Assembly (NCBI GenBank): GCA_944380875.1
Contig: CALWJA010000058.1
Location: 1 to 40,673 of the forward strand
Length of the DNA: 40,673 nt
DNA from: an uncultured Clostridia bacterium
GTDB taxonomy: Bacteria; Bacillota; Clostridia; Oscillospirales; Acutalibacteraceae
Direction of reading: 5' to 3'
In this document: positions 22,655-31,784 of the stretch, piece by piece
Layout: each line of letters opens with the position of its first letter
Numbering within the stretch: the first letter of the stretch is position 1
Program-made: the position numbers and the translations under genes
The notes under the pieces: generated by a model
What the model was told of the DNA's origin: nothing
The model's input: the letters and a program-made list of their open reading frames with translations, nothing else
Database searches by the model: none

Positions 22655-24241
22655 TTATTTGGCGCCGGTTTCTTCGGCCCATTTGTCAAGAGCATCCTGT
22701 TTTGCCTGCATGTATTCCTGCAGACCGGCGGCGTTAAGCCTTTCCATCATTTCAGGAATGGTAGTGCTGGGATCAGCAAAACCATATTGCAGCTGTTTTT
22801 CGTATTCGTCATATACGTTTGAAAGAGCTGTGAACTGGCTTGAATATTTACTCTTATCAAATGTGAAGCCGATAGCTTTAGATTTAACAGCGCTTTCGTT
22901 GAATTCTTCTGTTCTATCCCAAATATCCAAAGTGTCGCCTTCCCAAACATGGGCTATAAATTGGTTGGGAAGCTCCCAGTTCACGATGTTATAGTATTCG
23001 GAATTCTGGGCGTCAACGCCTTCGGGGAAAGTAATATGTCCATCTTCTGTCTTTACATATTCTTTGCCTTCTTCACCCCAGCACATCAGGTTGGAGAGAT
23101 ACTCATCGGTAAAGAATGCGTTGTAAATCTGCATGGCGGCAACGGGATCTTCTACATTTTGGTTGATACACCACAGGAGGCTTGTAGTTGTATTGGAAGG
23201 TCTGAAAGCGCCTTCTTCCAAACAAAATACTACCATGGGGCGTCCGCATTCGCCGGAAATCTGCGTCTTATATCCAGGTTTTCCCTGAGAAAGCATGGAC
23301 ATATAAGCACCCGATTTTACTCTAGCAGAAACAGCAGTGTCATCAGAAATGGCGTCTTGGGAAATATATCCAAGTTTATTCCATTCGTATACCATATTGC
23401 AACGGTCATAGAAGATTTCGCTTTCGAAAAGATTTTCCACCTTTAAACTATTAGCTGCGTCCAACAAAACACCGAAATTATCTCCTCCGATAAGGTCTAC
23501 GGTGCTTCCCTGGCTTATCAGGTTGGGAGCCGTGGAGAAAACGTATTTATCAGGGAATTTCTCATGTAACTGCGCGAAAATTTCATTGATCGTATCCAGA
23601 TCTGTGAAAATCATTTCTTTATACTCGTCTTCATAGAGGGAATCATAGTCAAAATTGATGGCATCCAGATATTCTTCGCCGATCATGATACAGCAAGGAT
23701 AGATAGCCAGATCCCTTTTGTTAGGAAGGCCATACAGAGAGCCGTTGATACGGATGCTATTGAATTCGTCTTCAGAGAATCCATCCAATACGCCTTTTCC
23801 ATAGGTTTGGATCAAATCGTCTGTTTCCAAATCATAGCAGTAGCCGTCGCTGACGACAGTAGAATAACCGAAAGGTGCACTTTGGAAAAGATCTAGCTTT
23901 TCTCCAGAAGAGAGCATCATGCGGATGTTTTGCGTATATGAGGCACTATCCAACATGATAAATTCAAATTCAATCCCTAAGTTTTCTACTGTATAATCGC
24001 TCATCAATTTGTTGATGCGATCCAGTCCGGCGGGAGTACCTGTCCAGTTATAGGCAGCCATAACAATCTTTGGATATTGGCCGGATTCTTTTCGCTGGTT
24101 AATAACCGCCTCTACCGGGTCTTCTCCTGGATTTACGGAAACTGCTCCCCCTGTAGACGAAGATGGAGCATTGTTGCATCCAGCGATAAGTGTCAGCATG
24201 GTGGCCATACTAAGCAACATCGCAGCTAATTTTTTAAACAT
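22655..24241 (-). CDS. Sugar ABC transporter substrate-binding lipoprotein (LplA-like)
   Basis: A 528-residue extracellular solute-binding protein. The signal peptide ends in the lipobox LIAGC, so Cys22 is lipidated and the protein is held on the outer face. The body has the family 1 solute-binding fold with LYGLPNKRD, and the C-terminus resembles the extension seen in LplA-type proteins (DUF3502). Such proteins bind oligosaccharides. The two permease genes upstream on the same strand are its membrane partners, and the GH95 enzyme at 29463 suggests fucosylated glycans as ligand. It has its own promoter and an AGGAGG site. Confidence 0.9.
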   Translation of the reverse strand: MFKKLAAMLLSMATMLTLIAGCNNAPSSSTGGAVSVNPGEDPVEAVINQRKESGQYPKIVMAAYNWTGTPAGLDRINKLMSDYTVENLGIEFEFIMLDSASYTQNIRMMLSSGEKLDLFQSAPFGYSTVVSDGYCYDLETDDLIQTYGKGVLDGFSEDEFNSIRINGSLYGLPNKRDLAIYPCCIMIGEEYLDAINFDYDSLYEDEYKEMIFTDLDTINEIFAQLHEKFPDKYVFSTAPNLISQGSTVDLIGGDNFGVLLDAANSLKVENLFESEIFYDRCNMVYEWNKLGYISQDAISDDTAVSARVKSGAYMSMLSQGKPGYKTQISGECGRPMVVFCLEEGAFRPSNTTTSLLWCINQNVEDPVAAMQIYNAFFTDEYLSNLMCWGEEGKEYVKTEDGHITFPEGVDAQNSEYYNIVNWELPNQFIAHVWEGDTLDIWDRTEEFNESAVKSKAIGFTFDKSKYSSQFTALSNVYDEYEKQLQYGFADPSTTIPEMMERLNAAGLQEYMQAKQDALDKWAEETGAK

Positions 24242-24423
24242 AGTGAACCTCCTAACATTTTGTATTTTATGGTTTTAATAAAAGGGCGGGGGTATCATGA
24301 CACTTCTTTAATACATATCACATCCTTTCTCAAAATTAAATTAGTAAAATTAAAATGCAATTTTTATCGGTGTTTAAAACAGTTTTTATAAATAAAAGTT
24401 AAAATAGTTATTTATTTGATATA

Positions 24424-24452
24424 ATAATATACATATAACTAAGTCTGTTCAA
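24424..24452 (-). promoter_or_regulatory. Promoter of the substrate-binding lipoprotein gene
   Basis: Read on the minus strand: -35 TTGAAC (24452-24447), 17-base spacer, -10 TATTAT (24429-24424). AACAGACT (24449-24442) overlaps the -35 and recurs in the operator-like palindrome before the first permease gene. Confidence 0.6.
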
Positions 24453-24532
24453 TTCAATTTGATTGGATTATTTTGTAAAATTATTTGTTTTTTGCATTCT
24501 AATTGCTAAAACAAAATGCAATTAATACGAAG

Positions 24533-24566
24533 AATAGGCCGGCCTACCAGTTTTCGCCGGCCTATT
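24533..24566 (-). terminator. Hairpin between permease and lipoprotein genes (partial terminator?)
   Basis: An 11-bp GC-rich stem AATAGGCCGGC (24533-24543) / GCCGGCCTATT (24556-24566). On the minus strand it follows the permease stop by 75 bases with only a weak T-run (TATTCTTCG). It may end most transcripts or protect the permease mRNA, letting the lipoprotein be made in excess from its own promoter. Confidence 0.55.
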
Positions 24567-24640
24567 TCTTTCGTTCTTCCGGTTCCAAGTTCCGGAAAAT
24601 CTCCTCGCCCAAAACGGCAGATAAACCAGCAAATAAAGGT

Positions 24641-25537
24641 TTATCCTTTAACGCCTCCAAGCGTAATTCCTTTAACAAAATTTCCCTGAATAAAGGGATA
24701 CAAAATCAAGACCGGTAAGACACCAATTACAGCCATTGCCATTCGGACAGATACAGAAGGAATCGAGGCAAGGCCTATATCGGCATTGCTGATATTACCG
24801 GAATTTTGTGTCAGATATTGTATATTCTGTATCATTCTATTTAGAAGGTTCTGAATAGAATACAGATCCGTATTCCTTGTAAGATAAACATAACCGTTTT
24901 GCCAGTCATTCCAATAAGCAATTCCAGCGAATAAACCTATTGTAGCCACTATGGGTTTAGCTAAGGGGAAAGCGATTCTTGAGAAAGTTTGGAATTCAGA
25001 TGCGCCGTCTATGTAGGCGGCCTCAGAAATTTCAGATGGAATACTTGTCATAAAATAGGATTTCATCAACAAAATATAAAATCCGCTGGTTACCAGATTT
25101 GGAAGAAGAAGCCCTAAAAATGTATCTTTAATACCAAAAACCGTAGTATAGTTCATATAAGTAGGGACTAATCCTCCATTAAAGAGCATCGTAAAGAAAA
25201 CAAGGAATGTCAGCACACCTCTGCCAGGCAGACTCTTTTTGGAAAGCGCATAGGCAAGAAGCGTAGTGATCGTGATGGAGAGTGCGGTACCAACTGCCGT
25301 AAGCAGGATGGAGACCCCGTATGCTTTGATAACGGAATTTCCTGTTTTAAATACATATTCGTATGCATACAGGCTAAATTTTTCCGGTATAAAATTATAT
25401 CCGTTTCGAATCAGTGTGTCGTTATCTGTAATAGACGACATAATAAGGAGAATCATGGGAATTACTGCGCTCAAGGATAGAAAAACCATTACAATATGCC
25501 CAATTACCTGAAATACTTTTTCTTCTCGTGTCCGCAA
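24641..25537 (-). CDS. Sugar ABC transporter permease (LplC-like)
   Basis: Inner-membrane permease of the CUT1 type, 298 residues with about six helices. The cytoplasmic loop that contacts the ATPase is seen as EAAYIDGASEFQTFSRIAFPLAKP. The start is most likely TTG 25537: AGGAGG (25551-25546) lies eight bases before it, whereas the GTG at 25546 overlaps that site. It begins 12 bases after the first permease gene, so the two are co-transcribed. Confidence 0.9.
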   Translation of the reverse strand: MRTREEKVFQVIGHIVMVFLSLSAVIPMILLIMSSITDNDTLIRNGYNFIPEKFSLYAYEYVFKTGNSVIKAYGVSILLTAVGTALSITITTLLAYALSKKSLPGRGVLTFLVFFTMLFNGGLVPTYMNYTTVFGIKDTFLGLLLPNLVTSGFYILLMKSYFMTSIPSEISEAAYIDGASEFQTFSRIAFPLAKPIVATIGLFAGIAYWNDWQNGYVYLTRNTDLYSIQNLLNRMIQNIQYLTQNSGNISNADIGLASIPSVSVRMAMAVIGVLPVLILYPFIQGNFVKGITLGGVKG

Positions 25538-25549
25538 AGTATTCACCTC

Positions 25550-26497
25550 CTAAAAAAGGCTGCTGTCCGGATCAATTTTTCTTACAACTAGGTTCGTAGT
25601 AAGAACTAATACAAATCCAACTAAAGATTGGTAAAAACCGGCTGCAGCAGAAAGGGTTATATCCCCAAGTTCCAGAAGTCCTCTGTAAACGTATGTGTCT
25701 ATGGTATTAGTGACAGAATACAGAGCGCCTGAGTTCATAGGTACCTGATAGAAAAGGCCAAAGTCTGAATAAAAGATCCTTCCTATTGAAAGCAAGGCTA
25801 ACATAATAATGGTGGGTTTCAGCAAAGGAAGCGTAATATAGCGGATTTGTTTCCATTTGCTTGCGCCGTCGATTAGAGCAGCTTCATAGTAGGAACGGTC
25901 AAAACCTATAATGGAAGAAAGATAAATGATACAGTTATAGCCAATGCTTTTCCATATATTTACAAATATCAAAATAAAAGGCCAGTATTCTTTTTCCATA
26001 TACCAGGATATAGGCTCTATATTTAAAGCACTAAGGATGGTTTTATTGATAAATCCACTTTCCGGTGAAAGAAAGCCAAAAACCAGGTAACTCACAATGA
26101 CCATTGAGATCATATATGGCAGCAAAATTACGGATTGATACAGTTTTTTAATTTTGTGCGTTAATTCAGACAAAATTATGGCAACCGCTATGGCGCAAAC
26201 TGCATTTAAAATGATAAAAGCTAAATTGTAAAGCAATGTGTTTCGGGTAATAACAAAAGCGTCCTGTGTAGAAAACAGGAATTTGAAATTATCAAAGCCC
26301 GCCCAATCAGAACCATAAATGCCTTTTCTGGCATTGTAGTTCTTAAATGCCAGGACTAAGCCTGGTAAAGGCATATAGTTGTTGATAAACAAATACAGAA
26401 GGCCGGGCAGCGCCATTAAATAAAGAGGGAGATGCTTTTTAATAGAGAGCAGCCGTTTGCCTTTTTTTTGCACATGAATGGTTTGCGCATTTGCCAT
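25550..26497 (-). CDS. Sugar ABC transporter permease (LplB-like)
   Basis: Second inner-membrane permease, 315 residues, six helices, with the ATPase-coupling loop EAALIDGASKWKQIRYITLPLLKP. The N-terminus has a basic stretch before the first helix (about 24-43, YLMALPGLLYLFINNYMPLPG), as is usual for this family. Its stop codon TAG runs into the ribosome binding site of the next permease. No ATP-binding subunit is encoded nearby; as for many CUT1 systems a shared MsmK-type ATPase elsewhere is expected. Confidence 0.9.
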   Translation of the reverse strand: MANAQTIHVQKKGKRLLSIKKHLPLYLMALPGLLYLFINNYMPLPGLVLAFKNYNARKGIYGSDWAGFDNFKFLFSTQDAFVITRNTLLYNLAFIILNAVCAIAVAIILSELTHKIKKLYQSVILLPYMISMVIVSYLVFGFLSPESGFINKTILSALNIEPISWYMEKEYWPFILIFVNIWKSIGYNCIIYLSSIIGFDRSYYEAALIDGASKWKQIRYITLPLLKPTIIMLALLSIGRIFYSDFGLFYQVPMNSGALYSVTNTIDTYVYRGLLELGDITLSAAAGFYQSLVGFVLVLTTNLVVRKIDPDSSLF

Positions 26498-26584
26498 ATT
26501 ACAACCCTTCCCTCAAAATAATTTAGATTTCCCTTTTATAAATTTTGCAGTTTTGAATGTGCTTAATTCTTTTAAGAAATAGTA

Positions 26585-26599
26585 TAAACAGACTGTTTA
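26585..26599. promoter_or_regulatory. Operator-like palindrome upstream of the permease genes
   Basis: TAAACAG-A-CTGTTTA is a perfect 7-bp inverted repeat with one central base. It adjoins a possible minus-strand -10 (TATACT, 26586-26581). Its core AACAGACT is also found at the lipoprotein promoter (24442-24449, other strand). Confidence 0.5.
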
Positions 26600-26816
26600 G
26601 AACTAATAATTTGGCTCGCTTGAGATATCTATTTTAGTTGTCTATCCTTTCTCCTTCCAATTCGTGATTTTCGTATATTGCTATTATAGCTTATTTGGTA
26701 TATAATAATCTAAATTCTCCTCCTTTTCTACAATTTTATATATGTTTTTTGCAATATCTTTTAGTTAAGAATAGCTGAAAATATAATAGGCGTCAAGAAA
26801 ATATAGCTGGAACATT

Positions 26817-26844
26817 TTGTAATTTTCTTATAATTTTATATAAT
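26817..26844 (+). promoter_or_regulatory. Candidate promoter of the histidine kinase gene
   Basis: -35 TTGTAA (26817-26822), 16-base spacer, -10 TATAAT (26839-26844), about 24 bases before the start codon. The region is AT-rich, so chance matches are likely. Confidence 0.4.
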
Positions 26845-26867
26845 TTATAGAAAAGAGAGATCGAAAG

Positions 26868-28661
26868 TTGAAAAATATATTTAAAAAAGTATTTATATTA
26901 TGGAAAAATAGAAAGCAAAAACCTTATTCAGTCCGTAGGTTTTTTCTATTAAATTTAGGATTGGTAATCTCTCTTTTTTCCGTTTTGTTTTTGAGTATGT
27001 CCATATATTTTTCTACCCTTATTCGAAACCAGTCATATACTCAAACGAAGGAAATTATGGGAGTATATAATGAACAGATTTCTCAAAATTTTAAAAATGT
27101 TTCCATATACTTATTGGAGCTATGTAGTGAAAATGCAGATGTAACGAATTTAGATACTGTAGAAAAAGATTCTGATGTTTATGCAAGTGTTATCCGTATA
27201 AAAAAACAATTTGCGACCGACATAATTTCGTTTCCTTGTGTAGATGGTTTTTATATCTATGCTCCTAAAAATGATATGTTTGTAACACAGCTCAATTCTT
27301 ACATATATGAAACAAGTAGTAATTTTGCTTGTTCCCATGCTATTTCTTCCTTGCTTCGGGATGCCGAAAAAGAGAAAGAACCATTGGATATGACTCAATG
27401 GTTTCTTCTTCATGTAAAAAATGAAAGTTATTTATTTCGAATTATGAAAATTCATGGTGTTTATACAGGGGCTTGGGCGAATATTGAAAGATTAAATGCT
27501 TCTTTTAAATATTTTAATGAATTAGAAGCCAATGTACTGTATGTGGACGAAGAAGGAAATCCCATTGGCAATACCTCATTTTCGGGGGAATCCTTGCATC
27601 CTTCTGACGCTTTGGAAGAACCTTTTGTGCAGACAACAAAAAATGGGTCTCGATATTTAACGGTTTCAAATCGATTGGATTATTGTAAGTATTATATGGT
27701 TGCGTTAATTCCAATACAAAATATAGATAAGTTAGTGAGCCCGTTGTATGGTGCTTTGTTGATTGCAATTTTTCTTTTTATCGGTTCTGTATTCGCCATA
27801 TTTTTTGTGGCCAATCGTTTGTTGGATGCGCAGGAAAAAGTGCTTTGGCCGTTGATAAAATCCATGCAGATGGGGCGTTTTGACGCCAGAATTGTAAATC
27901 ATTCCAAATTTGTAGAATTGCAAAATGTGGTGGACGTTTTTAACAAGGCTATTGATGAGATTCACAATTTACGAATCGATATATATGAGCAAAAGTTAAT
28001 GAAAAAAGAAATTGAAATTCAGTATCTGAAAGGGCAGATCGCTCCTCATTTCCTCATTAATTGCCTGAATACAATTTTTGCATTATCAGTAGATACAAAA
28101 AACAGAAAGATATTGCATGAAACGATTCGGACTTTATCCGATCATTTGCGGTATACCCTTTCCAGCCGTACTACAGTTTCTTTGGAAGAAGAGATGCAGT
28201 ATGTGAAAAATTATCTGATTTTAACCGCTTTGCGTTTTCCGGAATGTGTTTCGTATGTGTTTGATAATGAGGATAGCGCCAAAGACGCCACGGTATTTCC
28301 TTTGCTTGTTTTAATGCTCACAGAGAACTCCATTAAGAATAATGTTATGATGAACGAAGAGTTTACGGTAGAGATTCGGTCGTACACATACGAGGAAAAT
28401 GGTTGCCGCAGGGTTCATGTTACGCATATCGATTCCGGCAAAGGATTCTCAGAAAAAGATCTGAAACTCTATAATAATATGGATCTCCACGAAGATCTCC
28501 GAAAAGACGGGTATGGGATAGGAATTTATAATGTTGTTATGCGTTTGCGTTTGATATGGGGAGATCTGGCCTCCATTCATTTTTCCAATGAGCCAGATTC
28601 TGGGGCAAGAGTAGACATTGATTTTCCGTATAGGCCATATAAGGAGGATGTTTATGAATGA
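26868..28661 (+). CDS. Sensor histidine kinase (YesM/LytS-type)
   Basis: A 597-residue membrane sensor: helix about 26-48, an extracellular sensing domain, a second helix about 294-316, a HAMP-like linker, and a His-kinase/HATPase core. The phosphoacceptor is His394 in QIAPHFLINCLN; most relatives have NPHFLYN, so this box is altered. The ATP lid reads LTENSIKNN, HIDSGKGFSEKDL and GYGIGIYNV. The start is TTG 26868 with a poor site (AGAGAGA), which suggests low expression. The region is more AT-rich than its neighbours. The stop overlaps the response regulator by eight bases, so they form one pair. Confidence 0.88.
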   Translation: MKNIFKKVFILWKNRKQKPYSVRRFFLLNLGLVISLFSVLFLSMSIYFSTLIRNQSYTQTKEIMGVYNEQISQNFKNVSIYLLELCSENADVTNLDTVEKDSDVYASVIRIKKQFATDIISFPCVDGFYIYAPKNDMFVTQLNSYIYETSSNFACSHAISSLLRDAEKEKEPLDMTQWFLLHVKNESYLFRIMKIHGVYTGAWANIERLNASFKYFNELEANVLYVDEEGNPIGNTSFSGESLHPSDALEEPFVQTTKNGSRYLTVSNRLDYCKYYMVALIPIQNIDKLVSPLYGALLIAIFLFIGSVFAIFFVANRLLDAQEKVLWPLIKSMQMGRFDARIVNHSKFVELQNVVDVFNKAIDEIHNLRIDIYEQKLMKKEIEIQYLKGQIAPHFLINCLNTIFALSVDTKNRKILHETIRTLSDHLRYTLSSRTTVSLEEEMQYVKNYLILTALRFPECVSYVFDNEDSAKDATVFPLLVLMLTENSIKNNVMMNEEFTVEIRSYTYEENGCRRVHVTHIDSGKGFSEKDLKLYNNMDLHEDLRKDGYGIGIYNVVMRLRLIWGDLASIHFSNEPDSGARVDIDFPYRPYKEDVYE

Positions 28662-29418
28662 AGGGGTAAAATCTGTCCTGATTGTGGACGATGAGTATTA
28701 CGCTGTTCAAGGAATTGCTCAGAATGTAAAATGGAGCCGGCTGGGCATTATGGATGTATATACCGCTTATAGCAAAGAACAGGCAGAAAAGGTTTTTAGG
28801 GATCATTCCGTAGATGTGCTTCTTACAGACATTGAAATGCCGGGAGGAAGTGGTTTTTCCCTTATTGAATGGACAAGACAAAACGGTTATAATCCTTTTA
28901 TCTTAATACTAACGGGCCATCAGCGCTTTGATTATGCACACAAGGCCATTTCTCTCCGGTGTGACGGTTATATTTTGAAACCCGTGGATGTTGTGGAGTT
29001 AGAGCAGAGCTTTAAAAATCTTTTTGGGTGTCATCCCATGCAGGAAGGATTTTCCGCTGTTTCTTCGGTACCAGAAACCGAAGAGGAGGAAGGATTTGTA
29101 ACAAAGGTGCGGCAGACCATACTGCAGAATCTTAGTTCGCAGGAATTGAACAGAAGTTTTATCGCCCAGGAAGTGCATATCAACGAGGATTATCTTTCTT
29201 ATCTGTTTCATATCAAATTTGGGCAGACCTTAAGCAGTTATATAACCTTTATTCGAATAGATGCGGCAAAAGAATTGCTGCTTAATACCAATTATTGCCT
29301 GCAAAAAGTAAGTGAAAAGGTAGGCTTTTCCAGCAGTTCTTATTTCAGCAAAAAGTTTAAAAAAGTAACCGGCAAAACACCGCAGCAATATCGGGATGAA
29401 GAACGTAACTCTGTATAA
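28654..29418 (+). CDS. Response regulator with AraC-type DNA-binding domain (YesN-type)
   Basis: 254 residues: receiver domain (1-120) with acidic pocket Asp12/Asp13 and phospho-acceptor Asp59 (DVLLTDIEMPG), a short linker, then two helix-turn-helix motifs of the AraC family (about 160-254, ending VGFSSSSYFSKKFKKVTGKTPQQYR). AAGGAGG precedes the ATG at 28654. It most likely controls the divergent transporter genes and the GH95 gene that follows 44 bases later; candidate operators are at 26585-26599 and 24442-24449. Confidence 0.93.
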   Translation: MNEGVKSVLIVDDEYYAVQGIAQNVKWSRLGIMDVYTAYSKEQAEKVFRDHSVDVLLTDIEMPGGSGFSLIEWTRQNGYNPFILILTGHQRFDYAHKAISLRCDGYILKPVDVVELEQSFKNLFGCHPMQEGFSAVSSVPETEEEEGFVTKVRQTILQNLSSQELNRSFIAQEVHINEDYLSYLFHIKFGQTLSSYITFIRIDAAKELLLNTNYCLQKVSEKVGFSSSSYFSKKFKKVTGKTPQQYRDEERNSV

Positions 29419-29462
29419 AAGTTCTTTCTGAACATTTGAGTTATATGTAGGAGATTTATGCA

Positions 29463-31691
29463 TTGAAAGAATTATGGTATCGTGCGCCGGCAGAGACATT
29501 TACAGAAGCTTTGCCTGTAGGGAGCGGTCGTTTAGGTGCTATGGTATATGGGCAGACCCAAAAAGAAAAAATTTCTCTCAATGAAGATACACTTTGGTCC
29601 GGATATCCCAAAGCCGAAAATGCTAGAGGTACATATGAAGGAGTACAGGAAGCGGAAAATCTGGTGCGTGAGGGTAAAATAAAGGAAGCCGAAAAAACAA
29701 TTTGGAGAAAATGCCTTTCTGGCTGGTCGGCAGCTTATCAGCCGGCAGGAAATCTTTGGATTGATTTTTCTCATGTTGGAGAGGTTTCCCATTACCGCCG
29801 CAGTTTGGATTTGGAACATGCAGTCGTGTTTACGGAGTTTCAAAGCAACGGATTTTCATATCGTCGGGAGGTGTTTTGTTCCTATCCCGACCAGGTATTG
29901 GCAATTCGATGCTTTTCCAATAATCCCGCGGCGTCAGCAGAAGTTTCTTTGGAGTTATCCCATCCTTACCATTTGTGTGATAATAAAGATACGCTGCTAT
30001 ATCAGGCAATTGCGCCGGTGTATTCGGCTCCTAGCTATTTTGAATGCGAAAAGCCCGTGGTATATGATCCTTTTTATGAAAATAGGGCATTATCGTATGC
30101 GGTTGCTGTAAAGCCTATTCTTTTCGGTGGGAGTTTCGAAATGCAGAAAGGCCGCCTTATTATTCATTCTAGCAATTTTCTTCTGCTGGTAACGGTCAAT
30201 ACTAATTTTGAAAGGTTTGACCAGTTTCCCCAAAACAGCAATGTGGATCCTGAGGCTCTCTGTTTGAGCCAGGCAGAACATGCGGCTGGATTGTTTTATG
30301 AAGAACTGCGGGAACGGCATATCCGGGATTACAGCGAACTCTTTAGCAGAGTTTCTCTTTCGCTTTGCGGGGAAGATCGTGATTGGCTTCCCACAGATGA
30401 ACGCTTGCGGGCGTATTCGGATAATCCTTCGGATAACGGGTTACCTGTTTTGGTATTCGATTATGGAAGATACTTAATGATTGCATGCTCAAGGCCGGGT
30501 ACCCAGGCGGCTAACCTTCAGGGAATTTGGAATGAAGAAATGCGTGCTCCATGGAGTTCCAACTATACTTTGAATATCAATACACAGATGAATTATTGGC
30601 CGGCAGAGGCTTGTGGGTTGCCGGAATGCCACGAACCATTGTTTGCCTTTATTGAGGAATTAGCGCAAAATGGAGCGGAAACTGCTAAGCGACTATATCA
30701 TTGCCGGGGCTGGTGCTCCCATCATAACAGCGACCTTTGGAGACTTTCGGAACCGGTGGGTGGGGATAATCCTACGGAGGATTCCACCGGCTGGGCATAT
30801 TGGAGCATGAGCGGTGCTTGGCTTGTCCGCCACTTGTGGCAGCATTATGAATATACGCAAGATGCTGTTTTTTTGAAAAACCATTGGGAAACGATTAAAG
30901 GAGCGGCTCTTTTCCTTTTGGACCGCCTGCAGGAAAAGGATGGGAAATGGATTACCTCGGCTTCTACCTCTCCGGAAAACCGATATATTCTCAACGGTAA
31001 TGTTTGCTGTCTTTCCGAAAACTGCGCTATCGATATAGCCATTACGATAGATCTGTTCACAATTTGCCGAAAAGCCGCGGTCATCCTGCATGAAGATGGG
31101 GAATGGATTCACCAAATCGACCAGAGATTATCCCATCTTAAGGCATTTACAGTAGGTTCTGAAGGTCAACTTTTGGAGTGGGATCGTGAATATGATGAAA
31201 CGGACATCCATCATCGTCATATATCCCCTTTATATGGGTTGTACCCAGGGGAATCCATAACAGCAGATACTCCCTCGTTATATCAGGCGGCAGAGCAATT
31301 GATGCGCAGGCGAGGGAATGAAGCAACAGGCTGGGGGATCGCATGGAAAATCAATGTGTGGGCTAGACTGCAAAACGGAAAAGAAGCAAAGGAATGCTTG
31401 GAAAAAGCCATGCGTCCAGTCGCCGTAAAGGAATTCAACTATGCAGAAGGGGGAGGGCTTTATTCTAATTTGCTGGATGCTCATCCGCCTTTCCAGATTG
31501 ACGGGAATTTTGGCATCACAGCTGGAATTTGTGAAATGTTGCTTCAAAATACCGCATCTGGAATCAAGCTGATTCCGGCCCTTCCTCCGGATTGGCACAG
31601 CGGGAGTGTAAGAGGATTACGAGCCAAAGAGGGGAAAACCGTAGACTTTAGCTGGAAGGATGGAAAAATAACGGAATATACCATTCGATAA
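29463..31691 (+). CDS. GH95 glycoside hydrolase (alpha-L-fucosidase)
   Basis: 742 residues of glycosyl hydrolase family 95, whose members mostly remove alpha-1,2-linked L-fucose (some act on L-galactose) with inversion. The N-terminal domain starts WYRAPAETFTEALPVGSGRLGAMVYG. The (alpha/alpha)6 barrel holds the pair Asn371/Asn373 in NINTQMNYW, Glu505 in TSPENRY and Asp680 in FQIDGNFG, which correspond to the catalytic set known from a bifidobacterial fucosidase. No signal peptide, so it acts inside the cell on imported oligosaccharides. The start is TTG 29463 with AGGAG nine bases before; an ATG at 29458 is out of frame and stops at once. Confidence 0.9.
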   Translation: MKELWYRAPAETFTEALPVGSGRLGAMVYGQTQKEKISLNEDTLWSGYPKAENARGTYEGVQEAENLVREGKIKEAEKTIWRKCLSGWSAAYQPAGNLWIDFSHVGEVSHYRRSLDLEHAVVFTEFQSNGFSYRREVFCSYPDQVLAIRCFSNNPAASAEVSLELSHPYHLCDNKDTLLYQAIAPVYSAPSYFECEKPVVYDPFYENRALSYAVAVKPILFGGSFEMQKGRLIIHSSNFLLLVTVNTNFERFDQFPQNSNVDPEALCLSQAEHAAGLFYEELRERHIRDYSELFSRVSLSLCGEDRDWLPTDERLRAYSDNPSDNGLPVLVFDYGRYLMIACSRPGTQAANLQGIWNEEMRAPWSSNYTLNINTQMNYWPAEACGLPECHEPLFAFIEELAQNGAETAKRLYHCRGWCSHHNSDLWRLSEPVGGDNPTEDSTGWAYWSMSGAWLVRHLWQHYEYTQDAVFLKNHWETIKGAALFLLDRLQEKDGKWITSASTSPENRYILNGNVCCLSENCAIDIAITIDLFTICRKAAVILHEDGEWIHQIDQRLSHLKAFTVGSEGQLLEWDREYDETDIHHRHISPLYGLYPGESITADTPSLYQAAEQLMRRRGNEATGWGIAWKINVWARLQNGKEAKECLEKAMRPVAVKEFNYAEGGGLYSNLLDAHPPFQIDGNFGITAGICEMLLQNTASGIKLIPALPPDWHSGSVRGLRAKEGKTVDFSWKDGKITEYTIR

Positions 31692-31740
31692 AGCCTATAA
31701 ATGTTGAGAACAGGCTAATAAATCATACCTGCATAATAAA

Positions 31741-31784
31741 TTAAGGGCGGATCTCCCATGCATATTTCGGAGAATCGCCCTTAA
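31741..31784 (+). terminator. Terminator after the GH95 gene
   Basis: TTAAGGGCG (31741-31749) pairs with CGCCCTTAA (31776-31784), with further inner pairing GAT-CTCC / GGAG-A-ATC. The following ATTTTA is a weak T-run. Confidence 0.65.

Larger units (their letters stand above)
24242..24640. other. AT-rich gap between lipoprotein and permease genes
   Basis: 399 bases without a gene. It holds the promoter of the lipoprotein gene (24424-24452) and a strong hairpin (24533-24566) after the permease stop. The remainder is very AT-rich and shows nothing else I can support. Confidence 0.7.
26498..26867. other. Divergent control region of the fucosidase locus
   Basis: 370 AT-rich bases between the minus-strand transporter and the plus-strand two-component genes. 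It contains the palindrome at 26585-26599, a TATACT (26586-26581) for the permease operon without a good -35, and a plus-strand promoter at 26817-26844. Confidence 0.6.

Noticed and set aside
24242-26867. Catabolite repression (cre) sites in the sugar locus
   Set aside because: No good match to the TGWAANCGNTNWCA pattern was found in the two promoter regions by eye.
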